This document shows, one piece after another, positions 1-7,757 of a stretch of DNA of 17,620 nt; within the stretch, counting starts at the first letter, position 1, and each line of letters starts with the position of its first letter. The stretch is from NCBI GenBank assembly GCA_044866695.1, contig JBIOUF010000269.1, forward strand, positions 1 through 17,620, read 5' to 3'. The stretch comes from JBIOUF01 sp044866695 (GTDB lineage: Bacteria > Actinomycetota > Actinomycetes > Propionibacteriales > Nocardioidaceae). The translations under genes and the position numbers were made by a program. The notes under the pieces are model-generated. The model did not search any database. It worked only from the letters and a program-made list of their open reading frames with translations, and was not told where the DNA came from.

Positions 1-2
1 CC

Positions 3-954
3 GAGATGCCCTCGGTCTCGACGAGCTCGGCAGGCGGGCTGGTCGCCGGCAACGTCCTGGGCGACGTCGCGCGGCTGTTCGACGAGGCGACCCTCGCGCC
101 GCTGCCGTTCCGGCAGGCGCCCAGGGACACGATCTCCGTCGCCATGTCACCGGACGGCAGCAGGCTCGCCGTGACCACGGCCGGGAACGACGACCGGCCG
201 GTCAAGCTCTACGACCTGCCGAACGGCACGCCGGCGCAGCGTCAGCCGGGCGGAGTCCCGGCAGACCTGGCCGTCGGCTACGAGCCGAACGACCCGGAGC
301 CGATGTTCAGCCGCGACGGCAGCCGGATGGTCACCGCGCTGCGACGACCGTCCCCGCTGGGCGAGTGGAGCAGCTGGGGACGCACGATGGTGTGGGACGT
401 CGCCGACCCGTCCGAGCCGGTGTTCACGATCCGGCTGCCGGCGTCCGCCCAGTCCGCGCTGAGCCCGGACGGCGACCGGCTGTACGTCGCCACGCCGGGC
501 GACCGACCGCTCCGCGTGTACGACGTGCCCTCCGGCCGACTTTTCGCCTTGGCACGAGACCCGGCCATCGCGGACGGGAACGCCCAGGCGGTGGACGTCA
601 GCCCGGACGGGTCGACGCTCGCCGTCGCGGTGGGCAACCGCGTCCACCGGTACGACACCGTCACGCTGCGGCCCGAGGGCCCGGCGCTCCAGGGCCACAC
701 GGGACCTCTGCAGGACGTCGGGTACTCCCACGAGCCGCACCGGGACCTTCTCGATCACCTACCGGCCGGACAGCAGCGGACTTGTCATCGCCTCCACCGA
801 CGGCAGGACCTGGACCGCCGACACCCGCCTGGACAAGTGGGCCGGCCGGGCCTGCGCGACGGCCGGACGCAACCTCACCCGCGAGGAGTGGGCGCAGTTC
901 TTCCCGCACCGGTCGTACGAACGCACCTGCACCCGGTGGCCGGCTGGGACCTGA
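3..954 (+). pseudogene. WD40-repeat protein, 3' part, frame-disrupted
   Basis: The reading frame beginning at base 3 enters from outside the window and encodes successive WD40/beta-propeller blades, each with an SPDGSRLAV-like turn and a strand ending in a WD-like pair (VKLYDL, TMVWDV, LRVYDV, VHRYDT), then GHTGPLQDVGYSH. Around 735-745 this frame stops making sense. The next good sequence, GTFSITYRPDSSGLVIAS followed by the family tail AGRNLTREEW and a TGA at 952-954, lies in frame 1. In actinobacteria this tail closes WD40 proteins that often carry an N-terminal BTAD or NTPase signalling module, which would lie upstream of the window. The blade expected between GYSH and GTFSITY also looks short, so a deletion rather than a single-base error is likely. 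If the break is real the product is truncated and runs out of frame. Whether it is a sequencing error cannot be told here. Confidence 0.7.
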
Positions 955-1016
955 CCGGCGCGTCGAGGGAATCCTGCCCCGCGACTGACCGGCTGGCCGT
1001 GAGCCCCGGCGGCTGG

Positions 1017-2597
1017 TCAGCAGGCCAGGACGTGGCGGGGTGGTCGTTGTCGGATCCAGCCGTGGTCGCGGCGGCCGGGTGGGGCCCGGAACTCGGGGTG
1101 TCGGTCGGCGGGGTTGATCCGGACCTGCCAGGGGGTGGTGTGCAGCAGGGTGTGATGCCGGCGGCACAGCATCACCAGGTTGTCCAGGTTCGTCGGACCA
1201 CCATCGACCCAGTGGACGACGTGGTGGGCGTCGCAGGCGACCGGCAGCCGCCCGCACCCTGGGAATGCGCACCGGCCGTCCCGCAGCACCAGGGCGTGCC
1301 ACTGGCCGGGGGTGACCAGCCGCTGCGCCCGGCCCACGTCCAGCACCTGACCCTGGCTGCCCAGCACGGCGGGGATGATCTCGGCGTCGCAGGCCAGCCG
1401 GCGCACCGCGGCCACCGACAGCGGCAGCCCGTTCACGATGCCGCCGACTCGGATCCCCGCGGCGCAGCAGCCGGCGCCGGGCGGACGGTCGGCGGGGGTG
1501 GCCTGGTGGGCGGCGTAGTCGGACCGCCACAGCGGCATCCCGTGCTGCTCCTGGGCGAGCCCGGCCCGGATCGCGTCCAGCCAGGTGGAGACCAGCATCC
1601 GCGGCGCCGCGCCGTGGTCGGCGGGCAGCCGGTCCGGGTCGGAGCCGTCGCGGGACTGGGCCTGCCGGCACACGGTGACCAGGGCGTCCAGCAGCCGGGC
1701 CCCGCCCTCCCGCCGGTCCCGCCCGTCATGGGCACACACCGGCTCCCCGCACGACCCTCGCCGTTGCGCGGGCGTGGACTCCGGGTCCTGGTCGGCCGGG
1801 GTGCCCCCGCAGGAGCCCGGCTCGGCCGGCTGCGGGCCCGCCAGCGGCATCAGGGTGGCCTTGACCAGCTCGGCGTCCTCCACCGAGGAGTACCCGGACC
1901 ACGTCACCCCGCCGTGCCGGTCCGGGGTGAACGCCAGCCGCCGCTGCGCGTGCGCGGCCCGCTCCCGCCGCTCCAGAGAGAAGTCGTCACCGAGCTTGGT
2001 CCCGTCGGGGTCGATCAGCTCGACCAGCTTCGGCCAGGACCGGGTCAGGTCCGCCGCGTCCCCGGTGCCCGCGGCGTCCAGCAGCACCCGCTCCGCCGCA
2101 TCGCGGAGTCCCGGGTCATGAGGGAGGGAGAACACCCGGTCCGCGACCACCGCCGCCTTGGCCCGCGACAGCCACCCGTCGGCCATCGCCGCTCGGGTGG
2201 CCGGCAGGTCGGCCAGCCGCTGGGCCAGCCGGACCAGCCCCGGACCGGTCCCCTTCCCCCCGCCGGACACCGCGGTCACCAGGTCCCCGGTGGTCGCCCA
2301 CCCCTCGGCCTCCCCGGCCCGGGTCGCATGGATTCGGCCCACCAGGTCCACGCACACCGCGTCCAACACCGACCGGACCCGCTCCACCCCCACCAGCGTC
2401 GTCACCAGGTCGTGCCGGTCCACCATCGTCCAGTCCTCACCGAGCAGCTGCCGGACCGCCGACTCCACCGAGCCCACCAGACCCACCGGACCCCAAGGGG
2501 CCGGGTCCGACGTCGACGGGTCCGAGCCTCCAGCCTCGACCGGCTCGGCCGGCCGCAGCCCGTCGGGGCGGGCCTGGTCGAGCGCGGAGATCGTCAT
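1017..2597 (-). CDS. DUF222 / HNH endonuclease domain protein (13E12 family)
   Basis: A 526-residue protein. Residues about 40-400 form the helical DUF222 region typical of the 13E12-repeat family. Residues about 443-482 form a McrA-like HNH module: FPGCGRLPVACDAHHVVHW, a GGPTNLDNLVMLC stretch and CRRHH, holding the two CxxC/CxxH-type metal ligands and the catalytic HH pair. These proteins are multicopy in Mycobacterium and Nocardioides-like genomes; their cellular role is not established, and mobile-element or DNA-repair roles are only suggested. A cysteine-containing, low-complexity insert (about residues 255-295, GSCGG to EPVCAHDG) separates the DUF222 halves and is probably lineage-specific. 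The ATG at 2597 follows a modest GGTGGGA purine stretch. It converges on the broken WD40 gene, 62 bases away. The full-length frame and intact HNH motif argue that it is functional. Confidence 0.88.
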   Translation of the reverse strand: MTISALDQARPDGLRPAEPVEAGGSDPSTSDPAPWGPVGLVGSVESAVRQLLGEDWTMVDRHDLVTTLVGVERVRSVLDAVCVDLVGRIHATRAGEAEGWATTGDLVTAVSGGGKGTGPGLVRLAQRLADLPATRAAMADGWLSRAKAAVVADRVFSLPHDPGLRDAAERVLLDAAGTGDAADLTRSWPKLVELIDPDGTKLGDDFSLERRERAAHAQRRLAFTPDRHGGVTWSGYSSVEDAELVKATLMPLAGPQPAEPGSCGGTPADQDPESTPAQRRGSCGEPVCAHDGRDRREGGARLLDALVTVCRQAQSRDGSDPDRLPADHGAAPRMLVSTWLDAIRAGLAQEQHGMPLWRSDYAAHQATPADRPPGAGCCAAGIRVGGIVNGLPLSVAAVRRLACDAEIIPAVLGSQGQVLDVGRAQRLVTPGQWHALVLRDGRCAFPGCGRLPVACDAHHVVHWVDGGPTNLDNLVMLCRRHHTLLHTTPWQVRINPADRHPEFRAPPGRRDHGWIRQRPPRHVLAC

Positions 2598-2635
2598 GAC
2601 CCGATCCCACCAGCGGCCACCGACAGACCAGAGAT

Positions 2636-2649
2636 CCGGTCTAGACCGG
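2636..2649. repeat. Perfect 14-bp palindrome upstream of the HNH gene
   Basis: CCGGTCTAGACCGG is perfectly self-complementary and lies 38 bases upstream of the HNH gene start, within a gap whose GC content is visibly lower than that of its neighbours. It could be an operator for a dimeric repressor or part of the 5' leader. The rest of the gap (2598-2776) holds TTGACG on the minus strand (2686-2691) but no convincing -10 partner. Confidence 0.4.
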
Positions 2650-2776
2650 GTTCACGCACGTGCCTTTGGCCCCAGCTCATATACACGTCAACCAGCCGAC
2701 TTTGCCGAGGTCCTATTGTCGGAGTCTTCATCATGTTCCTCATGCATGCTCGCGTGTCGGTCCCGATCTCTGCCCA

Positions 2777-3112
2777 ATGGAGAATTGCGTCGGCAGATTC
2801 CGCGACTATCTCGAGCCCGGCTCGGACCCAGAGGACGATCCGAAGGGACCGCTTCCGTGCCCACGCCGATCCGCCTGGCTGATGCCACGGGCGAACGGCC
2901 TTCCAGAGGGATACGACCTGTCGTCACCCGAGGGTTCGCAGGGGGCGTGGTCTCTCGTGATAGAGGACGGCGAGCGCAACGACAGCTTCGACGGCGAGTT
3001 CGACGAGCTGGTTGCGCTGGCCCGCGGCCGAGCACTGCAGTACTTCGTGTGGTCGGTTTCACGGCAGACCCATCGAGCGTTCACACCCCAGGATGTCAGG
3101 GTCGTCGACTAG
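2777..3112 (+). CDS. Small hypothetical protein
   Basis: A 111-residue frame from ATG 2777 to TAG 3112. I recognise no family. The C-terminal 60 residues look like real protein: GAWSLVIEDGERNDSF, an acidic EFDELVALARG helix and QYFVWSVSRQTHRAF. Third codon positions are mostly G or C, as in the neighbouring genes. The first 35 codons are less convincing, with aga, ata and cga codons. An in-frame ATG at 2660 would lengthen the product through an AT-richer stretch that looks intergenic, and ATG 2882 would shorten it. No strong ribosome binding site separates these choices. It ends 13 bases before the convergent vapC stop. It may be a remnant of a larger gene. Confidence 0.45.
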   Translation: MENCVGRFRDYLEPGSDPEDDPKGPLPCPRRSAWLMPRANGLPEGYDLSSPEGSQGAWSLVIEDGERNDSFDGEFDELVALARGRALQYFVWSVSRQTHRAFTPQDVRVVD

Positions 3113-3125
3113 CGCGGATCCGGCC

Positions 3126-3524
3126 TCAGACCCGAAGCACGCGCAGCGCCGGGTGCGCCCGCGCGATCTGGTCGAAGTCCTCGTCCTGCGTCACCACCGG
3201 CAACCCATGGGTGACCGCGGTCGCGGCGATGAGAGCGTCGGTGAGCTTGACGGTGCGGTGCACCCCGGCTTGGCGGCAGTCGACGACCAGCCTTGCCCAC
3301 GAGCTCATCACCGCTTCGGTGACCGGGATCGGGTCGGCCTCGCGGGCGAGTGCCAGGGTGTCGGCGCGCGTCGCGAGGACCCCCGCGCCCGTGGCGGCGA
3401 GGACGCCGAGCTCCAGCTCTCCAAGCGTGACGACCGAGATGGCCACCCGATCGGGGAGGGCCCCGAGCGGCCTCCCGGCCTCACCGGCGATGAACACCGA
3501 GGTGTCCAGCAGACCCGACGTCAC
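3126..3524 (-). CDS. vapC: VapC-family PIN-domain toxin (ribonuclease)
   Basis: A 132-residue PIN-domain protein, the usual VapC length. The GTG start at 3522-3524 overlaps the antitoxin stop in GTGA, so the pair is translationally coupled. The acidic metal-binding residues are visible: Asp7 in LLDTSVFI, Glu36 in TLGELELGV, Asp96 in KLTDALIAAT and Asp114/Asp116 in TQDEDFDQI. VapC toxins are Mg-dependent endoribonucleases that cut tRNA or rRNA and are held inactive by VapB; the target here cannot be predicted. A longer upstream frame opening at 3629 would run through the antitoxin gene in another frame and is not used. All catalytic positions are present, so the toxin is probably active. Confidence 0.9.
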   Translation of the reverse strand: MTSGLLDTSVFIAGEAGRPLGALPDRVAISVVTLGELELGVLAATGAGVLATRADTLALAREADPIPVTEAVMSSWARLVVDCRQAGVHRTVKLTDALIAATAVTHGLPVVTQDEDFDQIARAHPALRVLRV

Positions 3525-3763
3525 AGGTCCGCCAGGGTCTGGCCGGCAAGCTCGTCGAGGTCGCCGCGCAGTCCGGCATCCGCGGCCCGCCGCTCCAGCT
3601 GTGCGGTCATCACCGCGCCGGCGAGCCATCGGGTGCGGCCGCCGTGCGGGACGATGTCGGCGACCGGCTCACCGCGCACGGTCAAGGTGACCCGCTCCCC
3701 CGCCCGCACCGCGTCCACCACCCGAGCCGTCTCGTTGCGGAGCTCCCGGACGCCGATCTCCAT
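3521..3763 (-). CDS. vapB: VapB-type (Phd/YefM fold) antitoxin
   Basis: An 80-residue antitoxin starting MEIGVRELRNETARVVDAV, the Phd/YefM N-terminal DNA-binding signature, followed by GERVTLTVRGEPVADIVP. The C-terminal part (GDLDELAGQTLADL) is the likely toxin-wrapping segment. An in-frame ATG at 3802 would add 13 residues that do not resemble the family and would place the palindrome inside the gene, so ATG 3763 is preferred. Antitoxins of this type normally repress their own operon together with the toxin. The adjacent palindrome at 3764-3780 fits that. The gene lies about 100 bases downstream of the glutaryl-CoA dehydrogenase stop and probably has its own promoter. Confidence 0.88.
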   Translation of the reverse strand: MEIGVRELRNETARVVDAVRAGERVTLTVRGEPVADIVPHGGRTRWLAGAVMTAQLERRAADAGLRGDLDELAGQTLADL

Positions 3764-3780
3764 GTGCGACAGCGTAGCAC
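3764..3780 (-). promoter_or_regulatory. Candidate vapBC operator and leaderless promoter
   Basis: The 17 bases directly before the vapB ATG form an imperfect palindrome, GTGCnAC-n3-GTnGCAC. Read on the minus strand, TACGCT lies 7 nt before the ATG, the spacing expected for a -10 element of a leaderless mRNA. No clear -35 was found. The overlap of dyad and -10 is what an autorepressed toxin-antitoxin promoter would show. Confidence 0.45.
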
Positions 3781-3791
3781 TTGTCCGGAGG

Positions 3792-3825
3792 CTCAGCACC
3801 ACGCGGCGGCCCGCACGGCGCTGAG
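3792..3825 (-). terminator. Candidate terminator hairpin of the gcdH operon
   Basis: On the minus strand CTCAGCGCC pairs with GGTGCTGAG (9 bp, one G-U), enclosing a second small GCGG/CCGC hairpin. It lies 41 bases after the glutaryl-CoA dehydrogenase stop and before vapB. There is no U-tract, as is common for actinobacterial terminators, so the call rests on structure and position only. Confidence 0.4.
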
Positions 3826-3865
3826 TTGCGGGGGTCCCGCGCGGTGTCCCGCGATGACGTGACCG

Positions 3866-5056
3866 TCAGCGGAAGGCGGCGACCCCCGTCATCGCCTCGC
3901 CGACGACGAGGGTGTGCATCTCGACGGTGCCTTCGTAGGTGAGCACGGACTCCAGGTTGTTCATGTGCCGGATCACCGGGAACTCCAAGGAGATGCCGTT
4001 CGCGCCGAGGATGGTCCGGGCGGCGCGGCAGATCTCCAGCGCCTCGCGGACGTTGTTCAGCTTGCCCAGGCTGACCTGGGCCGGGTGCAGGGTGCCGGCG
4101 TCCTTGCGGCGGCCCAGGTGCAGGGCGAGCAGCATGCCCTTGGTGAGCTCGAGGCCCATGTCGGCCAGCTTGGCCTGGGTGAGCTGGAAGCCGGCGATCG
4201 GCCGGCCGAACTGCTCGCGCTGGCCGGCGTACTCCAGTGCGGTGGCCAGGCACGTGCGCGCGGCGCCGAGGGCTCCCCAGACGATGCCGTAGCGGGCCTC
4301 GTTGAGGCAGCCGAGCGGGCCGCGCAGCCCGCGGACCTCCGGGAAGGCGTAGGAGTCGGGCACCCGGACGTCGTCGAGGACCAGCTCGCTGGTGACCGAC
4401 GCGCGCAGCGACATCTTGTGCTTGATCTCGGGCGCGGAGAAGCCGGGGCTGTCGGTGGGGACGGCGAAGCCGCGGATGCCGTCGTCGGTCTGCGCCCACA
4501 CCACGGCCAGGTCTGCGATCGAGCCGTTGGTGATCCACGCCTTGCGGCCGTTGAGCACCCAGTCGCCGCCGGAGCGGGCCGCGTGGGTGCGCATGCTGCC
4601 CGGGTCGGAGCCGTGGTCGGGCTCGGTGAGCCCGAAGCAGCCGATCGCCTCGCCCGCGGCCATCGCCGGCAGCCAGCGCTCCTTGACCGCCTCGCCGGCC
4701 CACCGCCACAGCGCGTACATCGCCAGCGAGCCCTGCACCGAGACCATCGAGCGGATCCCGGAGTCCACGGCCTCCAGCTCCAGGCAGGCCAGGCCGTACT
4801 CGGTGGCGCTCATGCCCGCGCAGCCGTAGCCCTCCAGGTGCATGCCCAGCACGCCGAGGGCGCCGAGCTCCTTCATCAGGCTCTGCGGGTCCGGCACGGT
4901 GCCCTGCTCGAACCAGTCCGCGACGTAGGGCGCGATGCGCTGCTCGCACATCTGCCGCACCGACCCGCGCACGGCCTTCTCCTCGGGGCCGAGCAGGTCG
5001 TCGATCCCGGCCAGGTCGAGGGGGTGGAGGGTGACCTTCTTCTGCTGGTGGCTCAT
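3866..5056 (-). CDS. gcdH: Glutaryl-CoA dehydrogenase
   Basis: A 396-residue acyl-CoA dehydrogenase closely matching the glutaryl-CoA dehydrogenase branch: FAD-dependent oxidation and decarboxylation of glutaryl-CoA to crotonyl-CoA and CO2. Visible marks are GYGCAGMSATEYGL, SGIRSMVSVQ (Arg102 corresponds to the glutaryl-carboxylate arginine), CFGLTEPDHGSDP for FAD and substrate, EYAGQREQFGRPIAGFQLTQ, ARTILGANGISLEFPVIRH, and the catalytic base Glu375 in LTYEGTVEMH (human Glu370). The ATG at 5056 overlaps the CoA-transferase stop in ATGA. It is the last gene of a four-gene coupled operon, and crotonyl-CoA would leave through general beta-oxidation enzymes outside the window. Electrons would pass to ETF. 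The subfamily assignment is strong because the Arg and Glu contexts match GCDH rather than short-chain dehydrogenases. Confidence 0.95.
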   Translation of the reverse strand: MSHQQKKVTLHPLDLAGIDDLLGPEEKAVRGSVRQMCEQRIAPYVADWFEQGTVPDPQSLMKELGALGVLGMHLEGYGCAGMSATEYGLACLELEAVDSGIRSMVSVQGSLAMYALWRWAGEAVKERWLPAMAAGEAIGCFGLTEPDHGSDPGSMRTHAARSGGDWVLNGRKAWITNGSIADLAVVWAQTDDGIRGFAVPTDSPGFSAPEIKHKMSLRASVTSELVLDDVRVPDSYAFPEVRGLRGPLGCLNEARYGIVWGALGAARTCLATALEYAGQREQFGRPIAGFQLTQAKLADMGLELTKGMLLALHLGRRKDAGTLHPAQVSLGKLNNVREALEICRAARTILGANGISLEFPVIRHMNNLESVLTYEGTVEMHTLVVGEAMTGVAAFR

Positions 5057-6228
5057 GTCGTCCTCGTGGGGGTCGTCAGGGATGGGGCTCTGGTGGCGTC
5101 GTACAGCTCGGCGCGGACCGTGTCGTCCTGCTCGCCGAGCCTGGGGGGACGCCGGTAGGCGTCGACCGGCGTACGGGAGAAGGTGACCGGGTTGCGGATC
5201 TGGTCGGTCTCACCGGCGCCCACGGCGACGCGAGGCCGCAGGCCCAGCCGGTCCGCGAGCGCCACCGCCGAGCCGATGTCCCCGACCTCGCCGGCGGGGA
5301 CGTTCGCCGCGCCGAGCCGGCCCAGCCAGTGCGACACCGGCCCCGAGGCCAGCCGCTCCTCCAGAGCGGCGACCAGGGCGGCCCGGTGGGTGACCCGGCC
5401 GGCGTTGCGGGCGAACCGGGGGTCGTCGGCCAGGTGGGCGGCGCCGAGCGCCGCGGTGAGGCGCCCGAACTGAGCGTCGTTGCCACAGGCGACCGCCACC
5501 CTGCCGTCCGCGCAGTGCAGCGTCTCGTACGGCGCGATGGACGGGTGCTGGTTGCCCATCCGGCCCGGCGGGACGCCGGTCGCCAGGTACGACGACGCCT
5601 GGTTGACCAGCGCCGCCAGCGAGGAGGACAGCAGGTTGACCTCCACGTGCTGGCCGAGGCCGGACCGGCTGCGCTCGGCGAGCGCGGCGAGGATCCCGAT
5701 CGCGGCGTCCTTCCCGGTCAGCACGTCGACCAGGGCCACCCCGACCTTGGTCGGCTCTCCGTCGGGCGGCCCGGTGATGCTCATCAGCCCGCCGAGCGCC
5801 TGGACCAGGAAGTCGTAGCCGGGCAGGTCGGCCCCGGCGCCGGAGCCGAACCCGGTGACCGAGCAGTACACCAGGCCCGGGTTCGCCGCGCTCAGCTCGT
5901 CGTAGCCCAGGCCATGCCGGGCGAGCGCCCCGGTGCGGAAGTTCTCCACCAGGACGTCGGCGCGCCCGGCCAGCTCGACCGCGGCGGCCCGGTCGGCCTC
6001 GTCGTCGAGGTCCAGCGTGATGCTCTGCTTGGAGCGGTTGGCGCTCTCGAAGTACGCGCTCGTCGTGGCGGTCCAGGGCGGGCCCCAGTGCCTGGTGTCG
6101 TCGCCGACGCCCGGTCGCTCCACCTTGACCACGGTCGCGCCGAGGTCTGCCAGCGTCGCGGTGGCCAGCGGGCCGGCCAGCACCCGGCTGAAGTCCGCGA
6201 CCACGACCCCGTCCAGAATCGCGGTCAC
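5053..6228 (-). CDS. CaiB/BaiF class III CoA-transferase, probably glutarate CoA-transferase
   Basis: A 391-residue class III (formyl-CoA-transferase-type) CoA-transferase. The N-terminal LDGVVVADFSRVLAGP, then ANRSKQSITLDL, DVLVENFRTGALARHGLGY, GYDFLVQALGGLMSITG and the catalytic Asp168 in GVALVDVLTG (Frc Asp169) are all present, followed by GQHVEVNLLSSSLAAL and the C-terminal VPAGEVGDI segment. The enzyme moves CoA between carboxylates through an aspartyl-CoA anhydride. Its place between an aldehyde dehydrogenase and gcdH makes succinyl-CoA:glutarate CoA-transferase (as in human SUGCT) the best reading, but the substrate is inferred from context. The GTG start at 6228 overlaps the upstream stop in GTGA; an open frame continues far upstream in this phase but runs through the aldehyde dehydrogenase. 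Confidence 0.9.
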   Translation of the reverse strand: MTAILDGVVVADFSRVLAGPLATATLADLGATVVKVERPGVGDDTRHWGPPWTATTSAYFESANRSKQSITLDLDDEADRAAAVELAGRADVLVENFRTGALARHGLGYDELSAANPGLVYCSVTGFGSGAGADLPGYDFLVQALGGLMSITGPPDGEPTKVGVALVDVLTGKDAAIGILAALAERSRSGLGQHVEVNLLSSSLAALVNQASSYLATGVPPGRMGNQHPSIAPYETLHCADGRVAVACGNDAQFGRLTAALGAAHLADDPRFARNAGRVTHRAALVAALEERLASGPVSHWLGRLGAANVPAGEVGDIGSAVALADRLGLRPRVAVGAGETDQIRNPVTFSRTPVDAYRRPPRLGEQDDTVRAELYDATRAPSLTTPTRTT

Positions 6229-7757
6229 GGGGACCCGTCCGCGCCGACGGCTTCGGGGACGCACAGCACCCCGTCCACCCGCCGCGGCAGCCGCCAGGGG
6301 TTGTCCGGGGCCAGCGGCGGCGGGAGCAGGGCGTCGGGAAGGCCCTGGTAGGCGACCGGCCGGACGAACCGGCCGAGCGCGGCCGCTCCGACCGAGGTCG
6401 CCTGGGCGTCGGAGGTGGCCGGCCACGGGCCGCCGTGGTGCTGCGCCCAGGTGAACACCACGCCGGTCGGCCAGTCGTCGACGACGACCCGGCCGACCTT
6501 GCGCTGCAACCTGGCCAATACCCGTGCGGCGTCCGGGTCGGGGTCGCCCACGAAGACGCTGGCGGCCAGAGCCCCCTGGAGGCCGTCGACGGTCCGCAGC
6601 GCGGCGTCGAGGTGGTCGTACTCCGCGACCAGCGCGACCGGCCCGAAGCACTCCTCGAGCAGGTCGCTGCCCGGGACCAGGGATGCCAGCGGGGCGCGGA
6701 GGACGGCCGCGGCCGCGGCCCATCCCGGACCGCCGCCGCCGACGCGGGCGACCAGCGTGGCTCCGGCCTCCTGCAGGCGCCGCAGGCCGGCTGCGGCCGA
6801 CGCGGCGATGTCGGCGGTGAGCAGCACCGGCTGCGGAGCGGCGGCGCGCAGGGCGGCCGCCACGGCGTCGGCGGTGCCCGCCGGGCCCAGGAGCAGGCCG
6901 GGCTTGGTGCAGAACTGCCCGTCGCCGAGGGTGAACGACGCCACGAAGCCGGACGCGATGGCGTCGAGGCGGTCCGCCGCCGCGGGGGTCACCACGACCG
7001 GGTTCACCGTGCCCATCTCGGCGTACACCGGGACGACGGCCTCCCGCTGGTTGGCCAGGCGCCACAGGGCCATGCCGCCCCGCTGGGAGCCGGTGAACGC
7101 CACGGCCGCGACGTCGGGATGCCGCACCAGCGCGGCGCCGGCCTCCAGCCCGACGACCCGGCCGAGCACCCCCTCGGGCGCACCCGCCTCCACCAGCGCC
7201 GCCGTGGCGATCTCGACCAGCCTCCGGCTCAGCGCCGGATGGGCCGGGTGGGCCTTGACCACGACCGGACATCCGGCGGCCAGCGCGGACGCGGTGTCGT
7301 TGCCGAGGACGCCGAACGCGAACGGGAAGTTGCCGGCCCCGAACACCGCGACCGGTCCGAGCGGCACCTGCACGCGCCCGAGCGGACCGACCCCCGTGCG
7401 GTCCAGCGTCGCGTCCAGGTAGGACCCCTCCACGGCGACGTCGGCGTAGAAGCGCAGCTGGCCGGTCATCCGCGCCACCTCGCCGGTCAGGCGGGTGGTG
7501 CCCAGGGCGGTCTCCTCGTCGGCGAGGGTCACCAGCTCGCCCGCGTGCCGGTCCAGCGCGTCCGCGGCCGCCCCCAGCCAGGTGCGCCGCCGCGCCGGAG
7601 CGGCCGTGGCCACCCCGTCCGCGGCGGCGGCCGCCGCGCGGGCGGTCGCGTCGACCTCGGCCGGCGTGCTGTGCCGCACCGCCGCGAGCGGGCGTCCGGT
7701 GCGCGGGGAGTGCCCGACGTCGGCGAGGACCGCGGCGGGCTCGGCGGCGAGGGTCAC
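6225..7757 (-). CDS. Aldehyde dehydrogenase, ketoglutarate-semialdehyde dehydrogenase type
   Basis: A 510-residue NAD(P)-dependent aldehyde dehydrogenase. The features fit the alpha-ketoglutaric semialdehyde dehydrogenase branch rather than classical GabD: GPVAVFGAGNFPFAFGV (Asn143 for the oxyanion hole), DTASALAAGCPVVVKAHPAHP, AVAFTGSQRGG, VYAEMGTVNPVVV (Glu247 as general base) and LGDGQFCTKPG with the catalytic Cys283. In this operon it would oxidise glutarate semialdehyde (5-oxopentanoate) to glutarate. Its family's best known substrate, 2,5-dioxopentanoate, has the same chain length with an added keto group. The GTG start at 7757 overlaps the aminotransferase stop in GTGA. An alternative substrate such as succinate or adipate semialdehyde cannot be excluded. 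Confidence 0.9.
   Translation of the reverse strand: MTLAAEPAAVLADVGHSPRTGRPLAAVRHSTPAEVDATARAAAAAADGVATAAPARRRTWLGAAADALDRHAGELVTLADEETALGTTRLTGEVARMTGQLRFYADVAVEGSYLDATLDRTGVGPLGRVQVPLGPVAVFGAGNFPFAFGVLGNDTASALAAGCPVVVKAHPAHPALSRRLVEIATAALVEAGAPEGVLGRVVGLEAGAALVRHPDVAAVAFTGSQRGGMALWRLANQREAVVPVYAEMGTVNPVVVTPAAADRLDAIASGFVASFTLGDGQFCTKPGLLLGPAGTADAVAAALRAAAPQPVLLTADIAASAAAGLRRLQEAGATLVARVGGGGPGWAAAAAVLRAPLASLVPGSDLLEECFGPVALVAEYDHLDAALRTVDGLQGALAASVFVGDPDPDAARVLARLQRKVGRVVVDDWPTGVVFTWAQHHGGPWPATSDAQATSVGAAALGRFVRPVAYQGLPDALLPPPLAPDNPWRLPRRVDGVLCVPEAVGADGSP

Noticed and set aside
740..2882. A plus-strand open frame continuing the WD40 frame antisense through the HNH gene
   Set aside because: After about 740 the translation is Arg/Pro/Gly/His-rich without domain sense, and the HNH protein on the other strand is clearly the coding frame.
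3831..3856. Direct repeat TCCCGCG twice, 5 bases apart, before vapB
   Set aside because: Only 7 bp, GC-rich and without symmetry; chance is the simplest explanation.
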